The translations under genes and the position numbers were made by a program. A stretch of DNA of 64,000 nt. Source: Hermatobates lingyangjiaoensis. Lineage: Eukaryota; Arthropoda; Insecta; Hemiptera; Hermatobatidae. Positions 36,950-47,989 of this stretch are shown piece by piece. Position 1 is the stretch's first letter, and each line of letters starts with the position of its first letter. The stretch spans positions 186,001-250,000 of the forward strand of contig JAPFBL010000105.1 in the NCBI GenBank assembly GCA_026182355.1, given 5' to 3'. The notes below the pieces were generated by a model. The model worked only from the letters and a program-made list of their open reading frames with translations, ran no database searches and was not told the origin of the DNA.

Positions 36950-38315
36950 TCTATATAAATAAAATAATGATTTTGTCTGTACATTGCTTAGAACTGACTC
37001 AATTCAAGTTTTCTTTACGTTTCATACATTCGAGAAACCGAATCCACCCTTAGAAAAATTTCTGTCGGTTTGTCGGTTTGTCGGTTTGTCTGTTTGTCCG
37101 CAAAACTTTGTCACAAGTAAACTCAGCTACCATAAGACATATAAAGCTGAAACTTTTACAGTATATTTATGTAGGTCTAACTTAAAACATAGGCTCTGAA
37201 TTGATTGGAAATTCAACGTAGAAGTGAAGTTATGGACGTTTAAAGCAAAAACGTTTGTCACAAGTAAACTCAGCCACCATAAGACATGGCGAGCAGAAAC
37301 TTTGACACTGGATTTGTGTATGCCTAACTTAAAATATGGGCTCTAAATATATTCATAATTAAGTACAGAAACGAAGTTATAGGGCTTTAAGCGTATTTTC
37401 CTAACTTCACAGACAAGTTTGTTTTGAAAATACACAGGTGAAGCAAGTAGGTATTGTTAGTTGATTTTAATTTCATTGGAGCATATGAATATATTGCGTA
37501 TTTGACATCTTTGAAAAAGTGTTTCCCAGAGTTGAGGATGTACTATCTATTACGAATAAATAGTTTTGTAAACGAGCAATTCTCAACTCTTAATACGAAC
37601 AGGCAGGAAAAAACAACGAACAAGTTCTTAAGCTATATCATACCGATGAAAGAACTTACAAGTCAGTAAAGAGATTGGATTAGTGATGAAGAAGCAGTTC
37701 ATTATCTAATTGAATTTCTTGACTCTGAATTTATTTCTCCTAGACTGCCTGCTCATGAGTAAAAACTTAAAGTAGGAGAACCAATCATGCTGCAATTTAG
37801 TAGCAGTAACAAATTTCATGTTACGAAACATTAGTGCCCCAAAACTGTGCAACGGGACACGACACTGAGTTCGTGCTCTACACAGATATGCCATAGAGGC
37901 GGACATAATGACTGGATGTGGTATTGGGGAGTCTGTGTGTATACCACACATACCATTGATTCCGAGCCACTGTCTGTTTACGTTGAAATGATTGCAAAGT
38001 CCGGTCAGAGTCTATTTCGCAATGACGTTAACTAAGTCGCAAAGGGAGACTTCATCTAACGCAGGAATACAAGGTAGCGAAACCAAGTTTTTCTCACATG
38101 GTCAAATGTAGTTTACTTGCTCAAGGGTCAGAGGTTTCAACTCTTTCTTCTACCATGAACCTGAAGGACAGACAGCTAATGTAATGTATTTAGAGGCATT
38201 TGTTTAACACTGTAGTAATAATGGTATTTTCTACTGTTCTATAATTTCTAATGACATTTTGGAATACCAAAAATGACGGAACTTCTGATTCCGTCAAAGA
38301 CGGGTACGTTTGCTA
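36950..38315 (+). mobile_element. Helitron copy 1
   Basis: It starts TCTATATAAATAAAATAATG after an A, and ends with hairpin CCGTC-AAA-GACGG, spacer GTACGTTTG, and CTAT (CTAG mutated). It contains TCGGTTTGTCGGTTTGTC short repeats near the start and a PIF1-like helicase remnant near the end. It is about 1.37 kb and closely matches copy 3. Confidence 0.85.
37705..38207 (+). pseudogene. Helitron PIF1-like helicase C-terminal remnant (copy 1)
   Basis: Across shifted frames the order of Helitron helicase motifs is visible: a Pro-rich GLPAHE segment, APKLCNGTR, GES-IP-IP, then PVRVYFAMTLTKSQ (from 38001), FSHGQ and SRVRG. Intact helicases read FAMTINKSQGQT here. Stops and frameshifts (for example TGA at 37989 and TAG after FSHGQM) make it inactive. 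Confidence 0.8.
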
Positions 38316-38384
38316 TGTATTATATATAACTGTAAACTTTTTTTTAATTTAATATTTGCTTAATAAATACACTGGTAATAATGT

Positions 38385-38710
38385 AAGGTATGGGACCAGA
38401 GTAGCCCAGTGGCTTGCGTGATCGCCGATGACAGTAGTGCAAATGTATTATAAATAAATATAACAAACAAATATTTTTTTGAATTTAAAATGTGGATAAT
38501 ATAAAAAATGGTAATAAAGTAAAGGGATCTAGCCAGGGTAGCCAGTAGCTTGCTTGCTCGCCGATGACAGTAGTGCTAATGTATTATAAATAAATACAAC
38601 AAAAAATATTTTTTTTTAATTTATTATTTGCGTAATATAAACACTGGTAATAAAGTAAGGTATGGAACCAGAGTAGCCCAGTGGCTTGGGTGCTAGCTTT
38701 TGACTGGGAG
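38385..38710 (+). repeat. Tandem copies of a tRNA-like SINE-head fragment
   Basis: GTAGCCCAGTGGCTTGCGTG, GATGACAGTAGTGC and ATGTATTATAAATAAATA recur with a period of about 140 bp, roughly two and a half times. The first motif resembles an A box (TAGCCCAGTGG). It sits between two Helitron copies. Confidence 0.65.
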
Positions 38711-38715
38711 TACGT

Positions 38716-39049
38716 TAATTAGAACTAACTCATTTCAAGTTTTCTTTACGTTTCATACTTCAGAGTAGCCACATGTACCCTTAGAATAATTTCTGTCTGT
38801 CGGTTTGTCCACAAAATATTGCCACCATAAGACATATAAAGCTGAAACATTGATTGTAGATTTGTGTATGTCTTTCTTAAAATCTAATCTTTGTATACAG
38901 AGGAATTTGTTTAGCACTGTACTAATAATGGTATTTTCTACTATTCTATAACTGCTAATTGTAGTATTAGTATAATACTATAATTGATATTTTGGAATAC
39001 CAAGTATAATAGAATTTTTGATTCCGTCAAAGACGGGTACGTTTGCTAG
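38716..39049 (+). mobile_element. Helitron copy 2, internally deleted and 5'-truncated
   Basis: Begins within the 5' end (TTAGAACTAACTCATTTCAAG region), jumps to the terminal region and ends with CCGTCAAAGACGG, GTACGTTTG and CTAG at 39046-39049. Confidence 0.75.
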
Positions 39050-39127
39050 TATGATATATAATTACTGTTACATATCAGTATACATATAACTTATTAAATT
39101 AAGATATAAATAAAATTAATTTACTAA

Positions 39128-40513
39128 TCTATATAAATAAAATAATGATTTTGTCTGTACATTGCTTAGAACTGACTCAATTCAAGTTTTCTTTACGTTT
39201 CATACATTGGAGAAACAGAATCCACCCTAGAAAAATTTCTGTCGGTTTGTCGGTTTGTCTGTTTGTCCGCAAAACTTTGTCACAAGTAAACTCAGCTACC
39301 ATAAGACATATAAAGCTGAAACTTTTACAGTATATTTGTGTAGGTCTAACTTAAAATATAGGCTCTGAATTGATTGGAAATTCAACGTAGAAGTGAAGTA
39401 ATGGACGTTTAAAGAAAAACGTTTGTCACAAGTAAACTCAGCCACGATAAGACATGGCGAGCAGAAACTTTGACACTGGATTTGTGTATGCCTAACTTAA
39501 AATATGGGCTCTAAATAGATTCATAACTAAGTACAGAAATGAAGTTATAGGGCTTTAAGCGTATTTTTCTAACTTCAGAGACAAGTTTGTTTTGAAAATA
39601 CACAGGTGTGGCAAGTAGGTATTGTTAGTTGATTTTAATTTCATTGGAGCATATGAATATATTGCGTATTTGACATCTTTGAAAAGGTGTTTCCCAGGGT
39701 TGAGGATGTACTATCCATTACGAATAAATAGTTTTGTAAACGATCAATTCTCAACTCTTAATATGAACAGGCAGGAAAAATCAACAATCAAGTTCTACGC
39801 TATATCATACCGAGGAAAGAACTTACAAGTCAGTAAAGAAATCGGATTACTGACGAAGAAGCAGTTCATTATCTAATTGAATTTCTTGACTCTGAATTTA
39901 TTTCTCCTGGACTGCCTGCTCATGAATAAAAACTTCAAGTAGGAGCACCAATCATGCTGCAATTTAGTAGCAGTAACAAATTTCATGTTACGAAACATGA
40001 GTGCCCCAAAACTGTGCAACGGGACACGACTCTGAGTTCGTGCTCTACACAGATATGCCATAGAGGCGGACATAATGACTGGATGTGGTATTGGGGAGTC
40101 TGTGTGTATACCACGCATATCATTGATTCCGAGCCACTGTCTGTTTCCATTGAAATGATTGCAATGTCCTGTCAGAGTCTATTTCGCAATGATGTTAACT
40201 AAGTCGCAAAGGGAGACTTTATCTAACGCAGGAATTCATGTTAGCGAGACCAAGTTTTTCTCACATGGTCAACTGTAGTTTACTTGCTCAAGAGTCAGAG
40301 GTTCCAACTGTTTGTTCTTCCGTAAACCTGACGGACAGACAGCTAATGTGGTGTATACAGAGGCATTTGTTTAACACTGTACTAATAATGGTATTTTGTA
40401 CTATTCTATAACTTCTAATTATGGTATTAGTATATATAATACTATAATTGATATTTTGGAATACCAAGTATAATAGAATTTTTGATTCCGTCAAAGACGG
40501 GTACGTTTGCTAG
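39128..40513 (+). mobile_element. Helitron copy 3, intact ends
   Basis: TC at 39128-39129, CTAG at 40510-40513, with hairpin CCGTC-AAA-GACGG 13 nt upstream. The host bases A (39127) and T (40514) flank it, as expected for insertion between A and T. It is 1386 bp. Its helicase remnant is listed separately. It lacks a Rep domain, so it is non-autonomous. Confidence 0.88.
39870..40373 (+). pseudogene. Helitron PIF1-like helicase C-terminal remnant (copy 3)
   Basis: Same motif order as copy 1 in shifted frames: EFLDSEF, SPGLPAHE, CNGTR, IP-IP, FAMMLTKSQR (near 40180), FSHGQ, SRVRG. It ends at TAA 40371-40373. Point changes relative to copy 1 show independent decay. Confidence 0.75.
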
Positions 40514-41027
40514 TATTAGTATACAATCTTAATAAATTCCTCACAAGAATAATTCTTGTTTTTTTGCATAGTGTTATTTAGTAAGGACAATATTTTAAAT
40601 GATATTATCTATAAAAATATATTATTATCCTACATGAATAGGGACACTAATCTAAAACATAATAATCTAACATAAAAAATTTTAATAATAACATAAAAAT
40701 TAATGTTATGCAAATTAATTTTTAATATATATTTAAAAAGGTTTAACTTCTTTCAGTTAAACCTGCCATCACTTTTTTTATTTGTATTCCATATATTGAT
40801 ATTAAAAAAATAAAGTTGTTAAATGTCTGTTGAAAGAAGTGAATTCTCTGAAATAGGTTACTACTAATGGATCGTTAGAGTTTTCAGTACAATTACTTAC
40901 TCAGTACTTAGGTTCTCATATTGCTTTTAATGGTCATAATGGATATTTCTTACTATCAAAGTTATTAATGTTCTTCCTAAATAGTTTATTACTATATATT
41001 ACTAAATATTTATGCTGGAGTATAATG

Positions 41028-41092
41028 CACTTTTTTATTCTTCTCTGTCACTTTTTTATTCTTCTCTGTCACTTTTTTATTCTTCTGGAAGT
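41028..41092 (+). repeat. 21-bp tandem repeat, about 3 units
   Basis: CACTTTTTTATTCTTCTCTG repeats with a period of 21 bp. Confidence 0.8.
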
Positions 41093-41799
41093 GTGTTTTC
41101 GTTCACTCTAGAGCATTTCTGTTAATCCTTCATGTTTCATATGAAGAGCAATATAATATTTTTTTTGGAGTGATATATTTGATCTGTGTCTAACTGATTA
41201 CATTCTTTATAAACACTTACGAATGGCTCGTGTGACTAACCTTTGGTTTAAAGAAACAGAACATTAGAAGCATTTCCTAATTAATGGCATTGTGTTTTAA
41301 AGAGAAGATTATTGTGTGGGAGGTCAAGAGGACTAGAAGCAAGCCTTCTGCCAAGCCAAGCCTTCAGATTTCCTTATGAATAACTATAAAATCAATCCAT
41401 GAGATTCTAAGAGTATCATCCAAAAAGGTGATGGCCTTTGTCAACTTTATTTTACTTTCTTCTTAACAATTGCTGAAAAGGGAAAGTGAAATTCTCCCAG
41501 CCACTAACCACTTTTCTTCTAACTTTCTTTTTGATTCTTTTACCATGTCATTGAATAAAACCACTCCCAAGGAATTCTATAGTAACTTGTATTATTCTTG
41601 AATATTTTCATCCTTATGTAATTTTATGCAAATTTTAAGAGATGATATAGTCTATGCTAAAGGAACATAGGTTGTTTTTTTATTATATTTCTAATATTAG
41701 GCTTCATAATGCAAACTTTGTTCTTAATAATTCATCAAAAAATATTTATTGAAACTATTTTAATATAGTTAATGGTTTACTTCCACTGAGGTTAGTAAT

Positions 41800-41965
41800 G
41801 TTAGAATTAATTGTAACATTATCCGTCATATCTCGTATGATATCTGGAGAACTCGACCGGTTTCGGGTCTTTCTGGTTTCTATCAATCAGTTGCTGTTGG
41901 ATCTTGGGAACCAGAAGGCCCCCTTCACCGATGGAGACCTCCAGATGTTATACAAAGTACGTAAT
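41800..41965 (-). repeat. Penelope-like repeat end, reverse strand
   Basis: The minus strand reads AGACCCGAAACCGGTCGAG, TTCTCCAGATATCAT and ATATGACGG. This layout matches the arms of the palindrome at 56077-56255 (CGTCCGAAAGCGCTCCAACT, GAGGTATGACGG). The apparent + strand coding frame is therefore doubtful. Confidence 0.45.
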
Positions 41966-42143
41966 ATCTTAATGAGGTAATGGTAATTTATTTGATTAAT
42001 GCTGAATTATAAATAAATTTATTCAAGGTGGGCGAAATGTATTTCTCCAATGAATTTCAGGATATTCAGAAACACGAATAGAGTACGCTGGCCAACTAGC
42101 TAGAATAGGTGCAGCTTTTATCAGATTGGCGATTTATTCTCCT

Positions 42144-42925
42144 TAGGTTAGGTTAGGTTAGTTGCAGTGACTTAAGTTAGGTTAGTTGCAGTGACTTATG
42201 TAAGGTTAGTTGCAGTGGCAGCCCAACAAGGAACACACAGACCTTGTATTGGCTCTTTGTCATACGACACAATAATGATTGAATCTACGTTGGAAGTCCT
42301 AAATTTTGCCTAACCCAAGTATAATTAGAGTAGATATCGTTAACGAGTACCTCACATCGTACAGGCTCGAGACCAACGACCAACGAATATATCCGCACAC
42401 TATAGTGCACGTCGTAACTAGCAGTTCTAGACCAGAGGCCTTCTACTGTTTGATTACTGTGCTACTATAACTTGGAATGTCAGTAGTTCATGTCAGATAT
42501 TAAGTTCGTCTGTTCAGTAATGATGTCGTATTCGCGATCATGTGGTCTTGTTAGTAATGGCTTCAATGTTTTTAGTCATGAGTTGGAAAAGTAGTCAGAT
42601 AGTCAGTGAATGAGGTAATTATTCAGTGAGGTGGCAGGATTTAGGGTTTGTACAAGGAGGTTCGGATGAGTAGGTAGTTTGTTGTCATCATTGGTAGTAA
42701 GTCGGGTGATGTAACTATCTATGGATTTCATTTTCAAATCATGATGAATATCAACATTACGGGCGTACCAAGGAGCCCAGGCTATAAGGCAGGCACACTT
42801 ATTTTGAACAATCTGGATACAAGTGCTCGAGACCGACGGCTTAACGCTCTCTCCGAAGGACGACATGCTCAGATTTATTCACCTCCCGCGACCAGGTTGC
42901 CACTGGGCTAACCTGGCCTTCTTGC
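42144..42925 (-). mobile_element. SINE, type A tail, split by a LINE insertion
   Basis: The SINE tail, with extra copies of TTAGGTTAGTTGCAGTGACT, is at 42144-42230 and its body at 42230-42377. The head resumes at 42825 with GCTCGAGACCGACGG and runs to box B/box A complements at 42890-42925. GCTCGAGACC occurs at both breakpoints (42365 and 42825), a target site duplication. Confidence 0.7.
42378..42824 (-). pseudogene. Jockey-like LINE fragment inserted in the SINE
   Basis: The minus strand ORF (42603-42866 in full, the inner part being LINE) reads QIVQNKCACLIAWAPWYARN and VDIHHDLKMKSIDSYI, then HPNLLVQTL. This is the post-RT region of jockey-clade elements (QNKCLRIIANAPWYV, THPNPLVRAL). It is truncated at both ends and has no RT core. 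Confidence 0.7.
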
Positions 42926-43549
42926 CTGACTTGATGAGGTTTCTTCTTAAAGAAGTGATACTTTAGAAGTACAGAACTTTCAAGGAATATGAAGTCTGAA
43001 AGTGATCCTGCTCTGAGAGATCTTCCAAGGCGCTGAAGACCCAAACCGGTAGAGCTCTCTCCAATGATTGATTATACGAGGATATTGATTATACGAGGAT
43101 GTGTGACGGATATTATTAATATTAATTCTAATATTCTCGTCTACCTCATGAAAGAGTGCCTTCCTGTTAAGCTCTTGAAGCGTACACTACAAAATATACT
43201 GGCTTTCCAATAAGAAAATGAGCATCCTTAGCCAGTTAGCATTCTTAAAAAGAAAATCTTCAGGAAGACAGAACGCAACTTTCATTGGCCTAATTATTAA
43301 TATAAAATCTTTCAAAAATATCATAGTTTGTAAAAAAAATGAATAAACTTGCCTGTGATATTGAATAAAAATTGTGGTTTGATATAATAATGAATTAATA
43401 ACAACCAATAATGATAATTATACTTCAGAAATTGAAGTGGTCCAAAATTCAAGAGCGAATACTTTCTAGTATTAGTTGTGAGTTGAAGATTATTTTCCGA
43501 ATCTAATCTGTACTGAATCTAATACTGACTAATGAAAGGACAACACTGA

Positions 43550-43770
43550 CATGAACTGTGGAGGTTGAACTGGTAGAGGGTGAGAGGGTGGTCCAGACAA
43601 TTATTAAGAAGGGTGGCAGTCTATTACCTGGACTCCACCTCCCTAATATCTGACCGCAATTAGGGCATCAAAGGAACATCAATCGCCACCCTCTAGGCTG
43701 TCACTGAACACACACCTGCCTCCCACCCTCCCCTCTCACAAGCTCATCGTCAGCAAGACTGTCGATGCAC
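43550..43770. promoter_or_regulatory. Candidate conserved regulatory element with TCF site
   Basis: GC-richer non-repeat block with CATCAAAGG at 43666-43674 (a full reverse-complement match to the CCTTTGATG TCF/Pangolin site), GCAATTAGG at about 43656-43664 (homeodomain core) and CCTAATATCT. It lies in the largest Pax intron. Function is inferred only from motifs and composition. Confidence 0.3.
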
Positions 43771-44449
43771 CATTCCCATCATAACCTTAACCCATAGCAA
43801 GCAACCATTTGTGTTGCAAATCAGAAAAACGCATTATTAGCTTAACCCTAGAATTTCAGCATCTAATATAAATAAAGTTTAAAAAGCCAGCCTATTTGTT
43901 ATCAGAATCCTAGAGTTTTAGAAATAAACCACCGTAACCAATAATATTCTAGGACTAAATGAACCAGGCTACTTGGAAATCACACAACAAATATTCTCAT
44001 TTTGATCACTTGAACAGGACTCCCTGAGTGCTCACTATTAACAACTAAATTGGCATGATTAACATGCTTCGAAGATTCTTATGTGCGTGAGTGTTTAGAT
44101 CATGTCTATCTAAATCTGTAAAACGTATAAGTATAAAAATAAATTATTATTATGAAATTTTATAACAAAATATTTTAAAAACATAATAATTTACAGTAAT
44201 TTTGAAAACACCTATTTGATTACAAAATTTACACTTTACTCTATTTAATTGGTAAATTTTTATTTTTGACGTCATATAAACCATCAAAATCATAACTCTG
44301 TAACGTCATATCATCTAGGCCATCAAAACCTTAACTCTTTAACGTCATATTATCTAAGCCATTGGTTTACAACGTGGTACACTTCGACCCCCAGGGGTCT
44401 GCAAGAGGATTACATGGAGCCCCCCAGGAGAAAAAGTATTTTGAGAGTC

Positions 44450-44615
44450 CATGGCACGTGAATCCCTACTATAAATACACTTGAGTTAAGCAAAATTTGG
44501 ACTCTTAATGTGGAATCAACCCAGTAATGTGTATTGCCCATTACTAAACTAGGTGCCAATAATAAATGGGTCACACTATCCGCCCCTAAAACAATACTAA
44601 AAGGTGAACGTATAA
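44450..44615 (+). mobile_element. SINE 3' fragment, type B tail
   Basis: AATCCCTACTATAAATACAC, TTGAGTTAAGCAAAATTTGG, then the type B tail GGTGCCAATAATAAATGGGT and CCCCTAAAACAATACTAAAAGG. Head missing. Confidence 0.65.
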
Positions 44616-45049
44616 AAAAAGATCAAAGTCAGTAAACGTGGCTGTTGAATCAAACTCCATAAAATTGAAGTCAATTAAAGGTAGCGTGCAGAGTTAGAAT
44701 TTCACAAAGGGGGAACTGTTACCTCTACAGGAGAAATAATGGGATGTTGCATCTGCCCCGCTGCATTTATGAAACAGAGCAGCTGCCTCTGAATGATCTA
44801 AGTCAAACTTATTTTTATAGCAAAAATTAATCACTATCCCAACCAATTAAACAAGCTTGTCTAATTGGTTGGTCAGACAAGAAGTCTGAAGCGGTTCTGG
44901 TTAAGGATGAGAATTGCCACTGAAATGGTCATTGTATTAGTTTGTGCTGCCTGATTAGAGAGGCTCTGAGGCGGTTCTGGTCACGGACGAAGAATTGAGA
45001 ATTACTCTTAGATGGCATTACTGTACTGTGAATGAAATTGACAATTGAT

Positions 45050-45054
<5 letters not shown>

Positions 45055-45092
<38 letters not shown>

Positions 45093-45335
45093 CTCTGAAA
45101 TATTTCTGCTTGTAATATTCATAAGTTGTAATAATCCATTTTCATATTGTGTATATGTTTGATGTTGATATGTGATTTCTTATTATCCTTTGTTTGTAGG
45201 CCTATGAAAAAGGTTTTAAATAAAACCGAAACGTTGGCAACGAGTGTTTGATTTTTTATCCTGGAAAATTGACCGAACCCCGATTAGAGAACACATCTAT
45301 TCTATCAAACGGTCGATATATTATTGAATCCGTTA
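45055..45335. repeat. (TA)n and a forward ACCGAAACGTTGGC copy
   Basis: (TA)n at 45055-45085. 45160-45335 has GCCTATGAAAAAGG, TTTTAAATAAAACC, GAAACGTTGGC: a six-base GGTTTT/AAAACC hairpin followed by GAAA. Confidence 0.7.
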
Positions 45336-45694
45336 TATATATATCCTCTGAAGAGACACATATTTGCCTGGAGTGAGTTTTGTTGTTATTTCTTCGTGTT
45401 ATTTTATTTTAATCGTCTTATAAGTTGTCGTAACATACTGTTTACAATTTGAAATATATATATTTCAAATATAATTGAAATTGGGAAACTATGATTATAC
45501 TTGGAAACTATAATTATACTTGGGAAACTATAAGTTCTTCTTTAAGGCATGTTTTTCTTAATCTTATTAACACTACTGAGTAATACTATTCTACTTTTCA
45601 GTTTCACTATTGCCCTGATTAATGTTTTCTTTCTCCTTTCCAAGTGTCATCTGGTAACTGGTGTCAACTCTACAAATTGACTCCACTTTTTTTA

Positions 45695-45990
45695 GGGGGC
45701 CTGGTAGACCAGTGGCAAAGTGCTCGCTTCTAAACTGGTAGTTATAGGGTACATATCCACACTCTGGCCATCGATTTATTCAAGTGAGGTAAACAAATCT
45801 GAGCACGTCCTCCCTCGGCGAACGCCTGAAACCTCACTTTATACCGTGAGCACGTTTAAATAAATATTTTCATTTAGACAAAAATTAAACTCCCAATATA
45901 GAATGTTTATTGTATGGTATCATAAAAAGATGATGTTCGGCCTATGTCTGTTCCCTTGTGGGACTGGCACTGCAGCCTAATATAATCTAA
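45695..45990 (+). mobile_element. tRNA-derived SINE, type A tail
   Basis: Head GGCCTGGTAGACCAGTGG, body, then GTATGGTATCATAAAAAGAT and GGACTGGCACTGCAGCC. Box B is decayed. Confidence 0.75.
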
Positions 45991-46267
45991 TTCCACTGTT
46001 ATTTATCACTCTTTATTTAACTTATTATTATGTACTGTAATTTTAATAAATGAATAGTTGTAAATATAACTGATTGGCACAGTACTAGAAGGCAGACGGA
46101 ATGGTATAATTAGATCGCAAAAAATACCTAGGAAAATATTGAAACTGGAAAATCCCATGGCATTCAACAAAACATACGTATGTACACAAGAATTTTATAA
46201 AAAGAATTGTTTTATTAAAGTGATGGTTGTTGCGTTGACTTTGAGATTCGGAATCCTGCTTTCTTAG

Positions 46268-46610
46268 GTGAAGGGCTATTTGTGGAAAAGAGAGAAACAC
46301 CTGATGAAGGGCAAGTGCTCTCGTCGACAGCCGAGATTAGTATTCGTAATGAAGACCGTGACACGATGTGTTTGCCGGTGGCGTTTTAAAAAAAGCGCTA
46401 AAAATACGTCTTGTTTCCGGGTGTTCCGATTCACCACGGTGATTGAGCCAAGCCTCCAGCCAGAGTTCCAAGAAAGCGGGATGTCTCTCCCCTCCTATCG
46501 AGGCGAAAGTTACCAACAAAAGCCTCTTACACAGAGACATAATTCAAACCAATCTTCTTTTCGGAAATACACTTCTAAGCTCTCTGTTACCCTCTTACCA
46601 ACACTATAAA
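46268..46610 (+). other. Unrecognised GC-richer segment with overlapping ORFs
   Basis: It opens with CCTGATGAAGGGCAAGTGCT and CTCGTCGACAG, which has the core-plus-hairpin layout of the repeat ends. A 113-codon frame and two overlapping frames follow, none recognised. A decayed mobile element is more likely than a gene. Confidence 0.35.
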
Positions 46611-46849
46611 TTTCTCTCTTTTTTTTATCAACATGATACTGATTTTCTTTAACTTCAATTCTTTAGAGTTGTCACCCTCTGCAATTACCTTTCTGTTACT
46701 AGAGGTCTTCTTACACTCTCCCTTGTCTTTGTCTGTACCGACTACGTTTTCTTTATCACATGCACACACACATATATATATATAACTGAGCAAATTTAAG
46801 CTATACATATATCTAATAAAAAAAGATCCACAAAGTACAACAAACGTTA

Positions 46850-47333
46850 CATAGTAAACTAGAGGTACACAGCCAATAGAAGAACACACTTACAGTCTCT
46901 AATTTTCTGTTAAACCGTCATCAGGAGAAAAGAGATAGGGAAACTAAGCACAGTTGAAGACCTCAGTTGGTCTCCTTCCGTCGCTTCTGAAGTCCGCTTG
47001 GTGTCCTTATCCTTCTCTCCTGATGACAGTTAGGCCAAAAATTAGAGACTCTAAGTGACACTCTTACGTGTAAGTTAGAGACACATGACATTCTTGCCAC
47101 GTGTTCATTCAAACTAGACGGTTGTTGTTGAAATCCACAGGCTATTTTTATTTGTAAAATAATTTGTAATGTAATACTTAGTCTTTCTCTTTCAAATTTT
47201 ATACTTCTACCAAAAAAAAAGGTTTTAAATAAAGACCAAACCGTTCGCATTGAGAGTTTAATTTGAATCTGAAGAACTGACCGAGTCCCGATAAACTTTA
47301 GTTTTGTTTCTATTCCACGGTCGATACCTTTAT

Positions 47334-47340
<7 letters not shown>
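46850..47340. repeat. Inverted pair of the TCTCCTGAAGAC family and an ACCGAAACGTTGGC copy
   Basis: Arms at 46875-46960 and 46965-47060 (AACCGTCATCAGGAGAAA / CTCTCCTGATGACAGTTAGG). 47100-47335 is a forward copy with AAAGGTTTTAAATAAAGACC. (TA)n at 47337-47385. Confidence 0.6.
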
Positions 47341-47382
<42 letters not shown>

Positions 47383-47399
47383 ATAGTAACTGTTAAATA

Positions 47400-47640
47400 G
47401 GTAGCAACACATAAAAGAACGGCACACCTAATGGAATCAGTATTTCGAACGGCAGATCGTCTTCAGGAAGAGACTAGAAGGGAAGAAAAAGAGGTGCGAC
47501 GTTCCAGATGAACGGAGCAGAGTCAAGCAGAGAGTCAACTGCAGAGTGACTCTAGTCTGCACCCAATTAAGTTAGTTTATGTTTTTCCTTCCTAACAGCC
47601 AATGTAGACCGAAACGTCGGATCTTTTGTAAATATCAAAA
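47400..47640. repeat. Two further hammerhead-like repeat ends
   Basis: Minus copy at 47435-47475 (GTATTTCGAACGGCAGATCG and TCTTCAGG). Plus copy at 47590-47625 with GCCAATGTAGACCGAAACGT. Both have the core-hairpin-GAAA order in decayed form. Confidence 0.4.
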
Positions 47641-47989
47641 TTAAATCATTTGGTGAACTGGTGTATTGGTATGTTACCAATGAAATGGAAGACTCTTAAG
47701 AAGACTCTTATAAGATAATTAGAGAATGTATGTTAGAAGACATGCAAGGTTAGAAATAACCAAGGCATTTAACGAAATATATACATATATATTATATAAT
47801 AAAAAATTAATAATACGATTCCATGGATAGAATTCACTGAAAGAACACATTAAAAGAGATCAAAAGAACTTACAGCTGCACTGCCCCATCCACCAATCTG
47901 ACTAATGACAAAACAGTCAAAATATAGTAGTGAGTTTTTCTAATCTCTTTATGTGTGGTTTTTGTAAATTTAGTTTAGAAAAAAAAATA

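Noticed and set aside
41798..41980. Apparent 60-codon plus-strand exon ending at a donor-like AAA|GTACGT
   Set aside because: The minus strand matches the Penelope-like end family of 56077-56255, and the frame fits no Pax phase.
45000..45030. LLLDGITVL frame as an octapeptide exon
   Set aside because: Does not match (H/Y)SIDGILG and lacks splice sites of the right phase.
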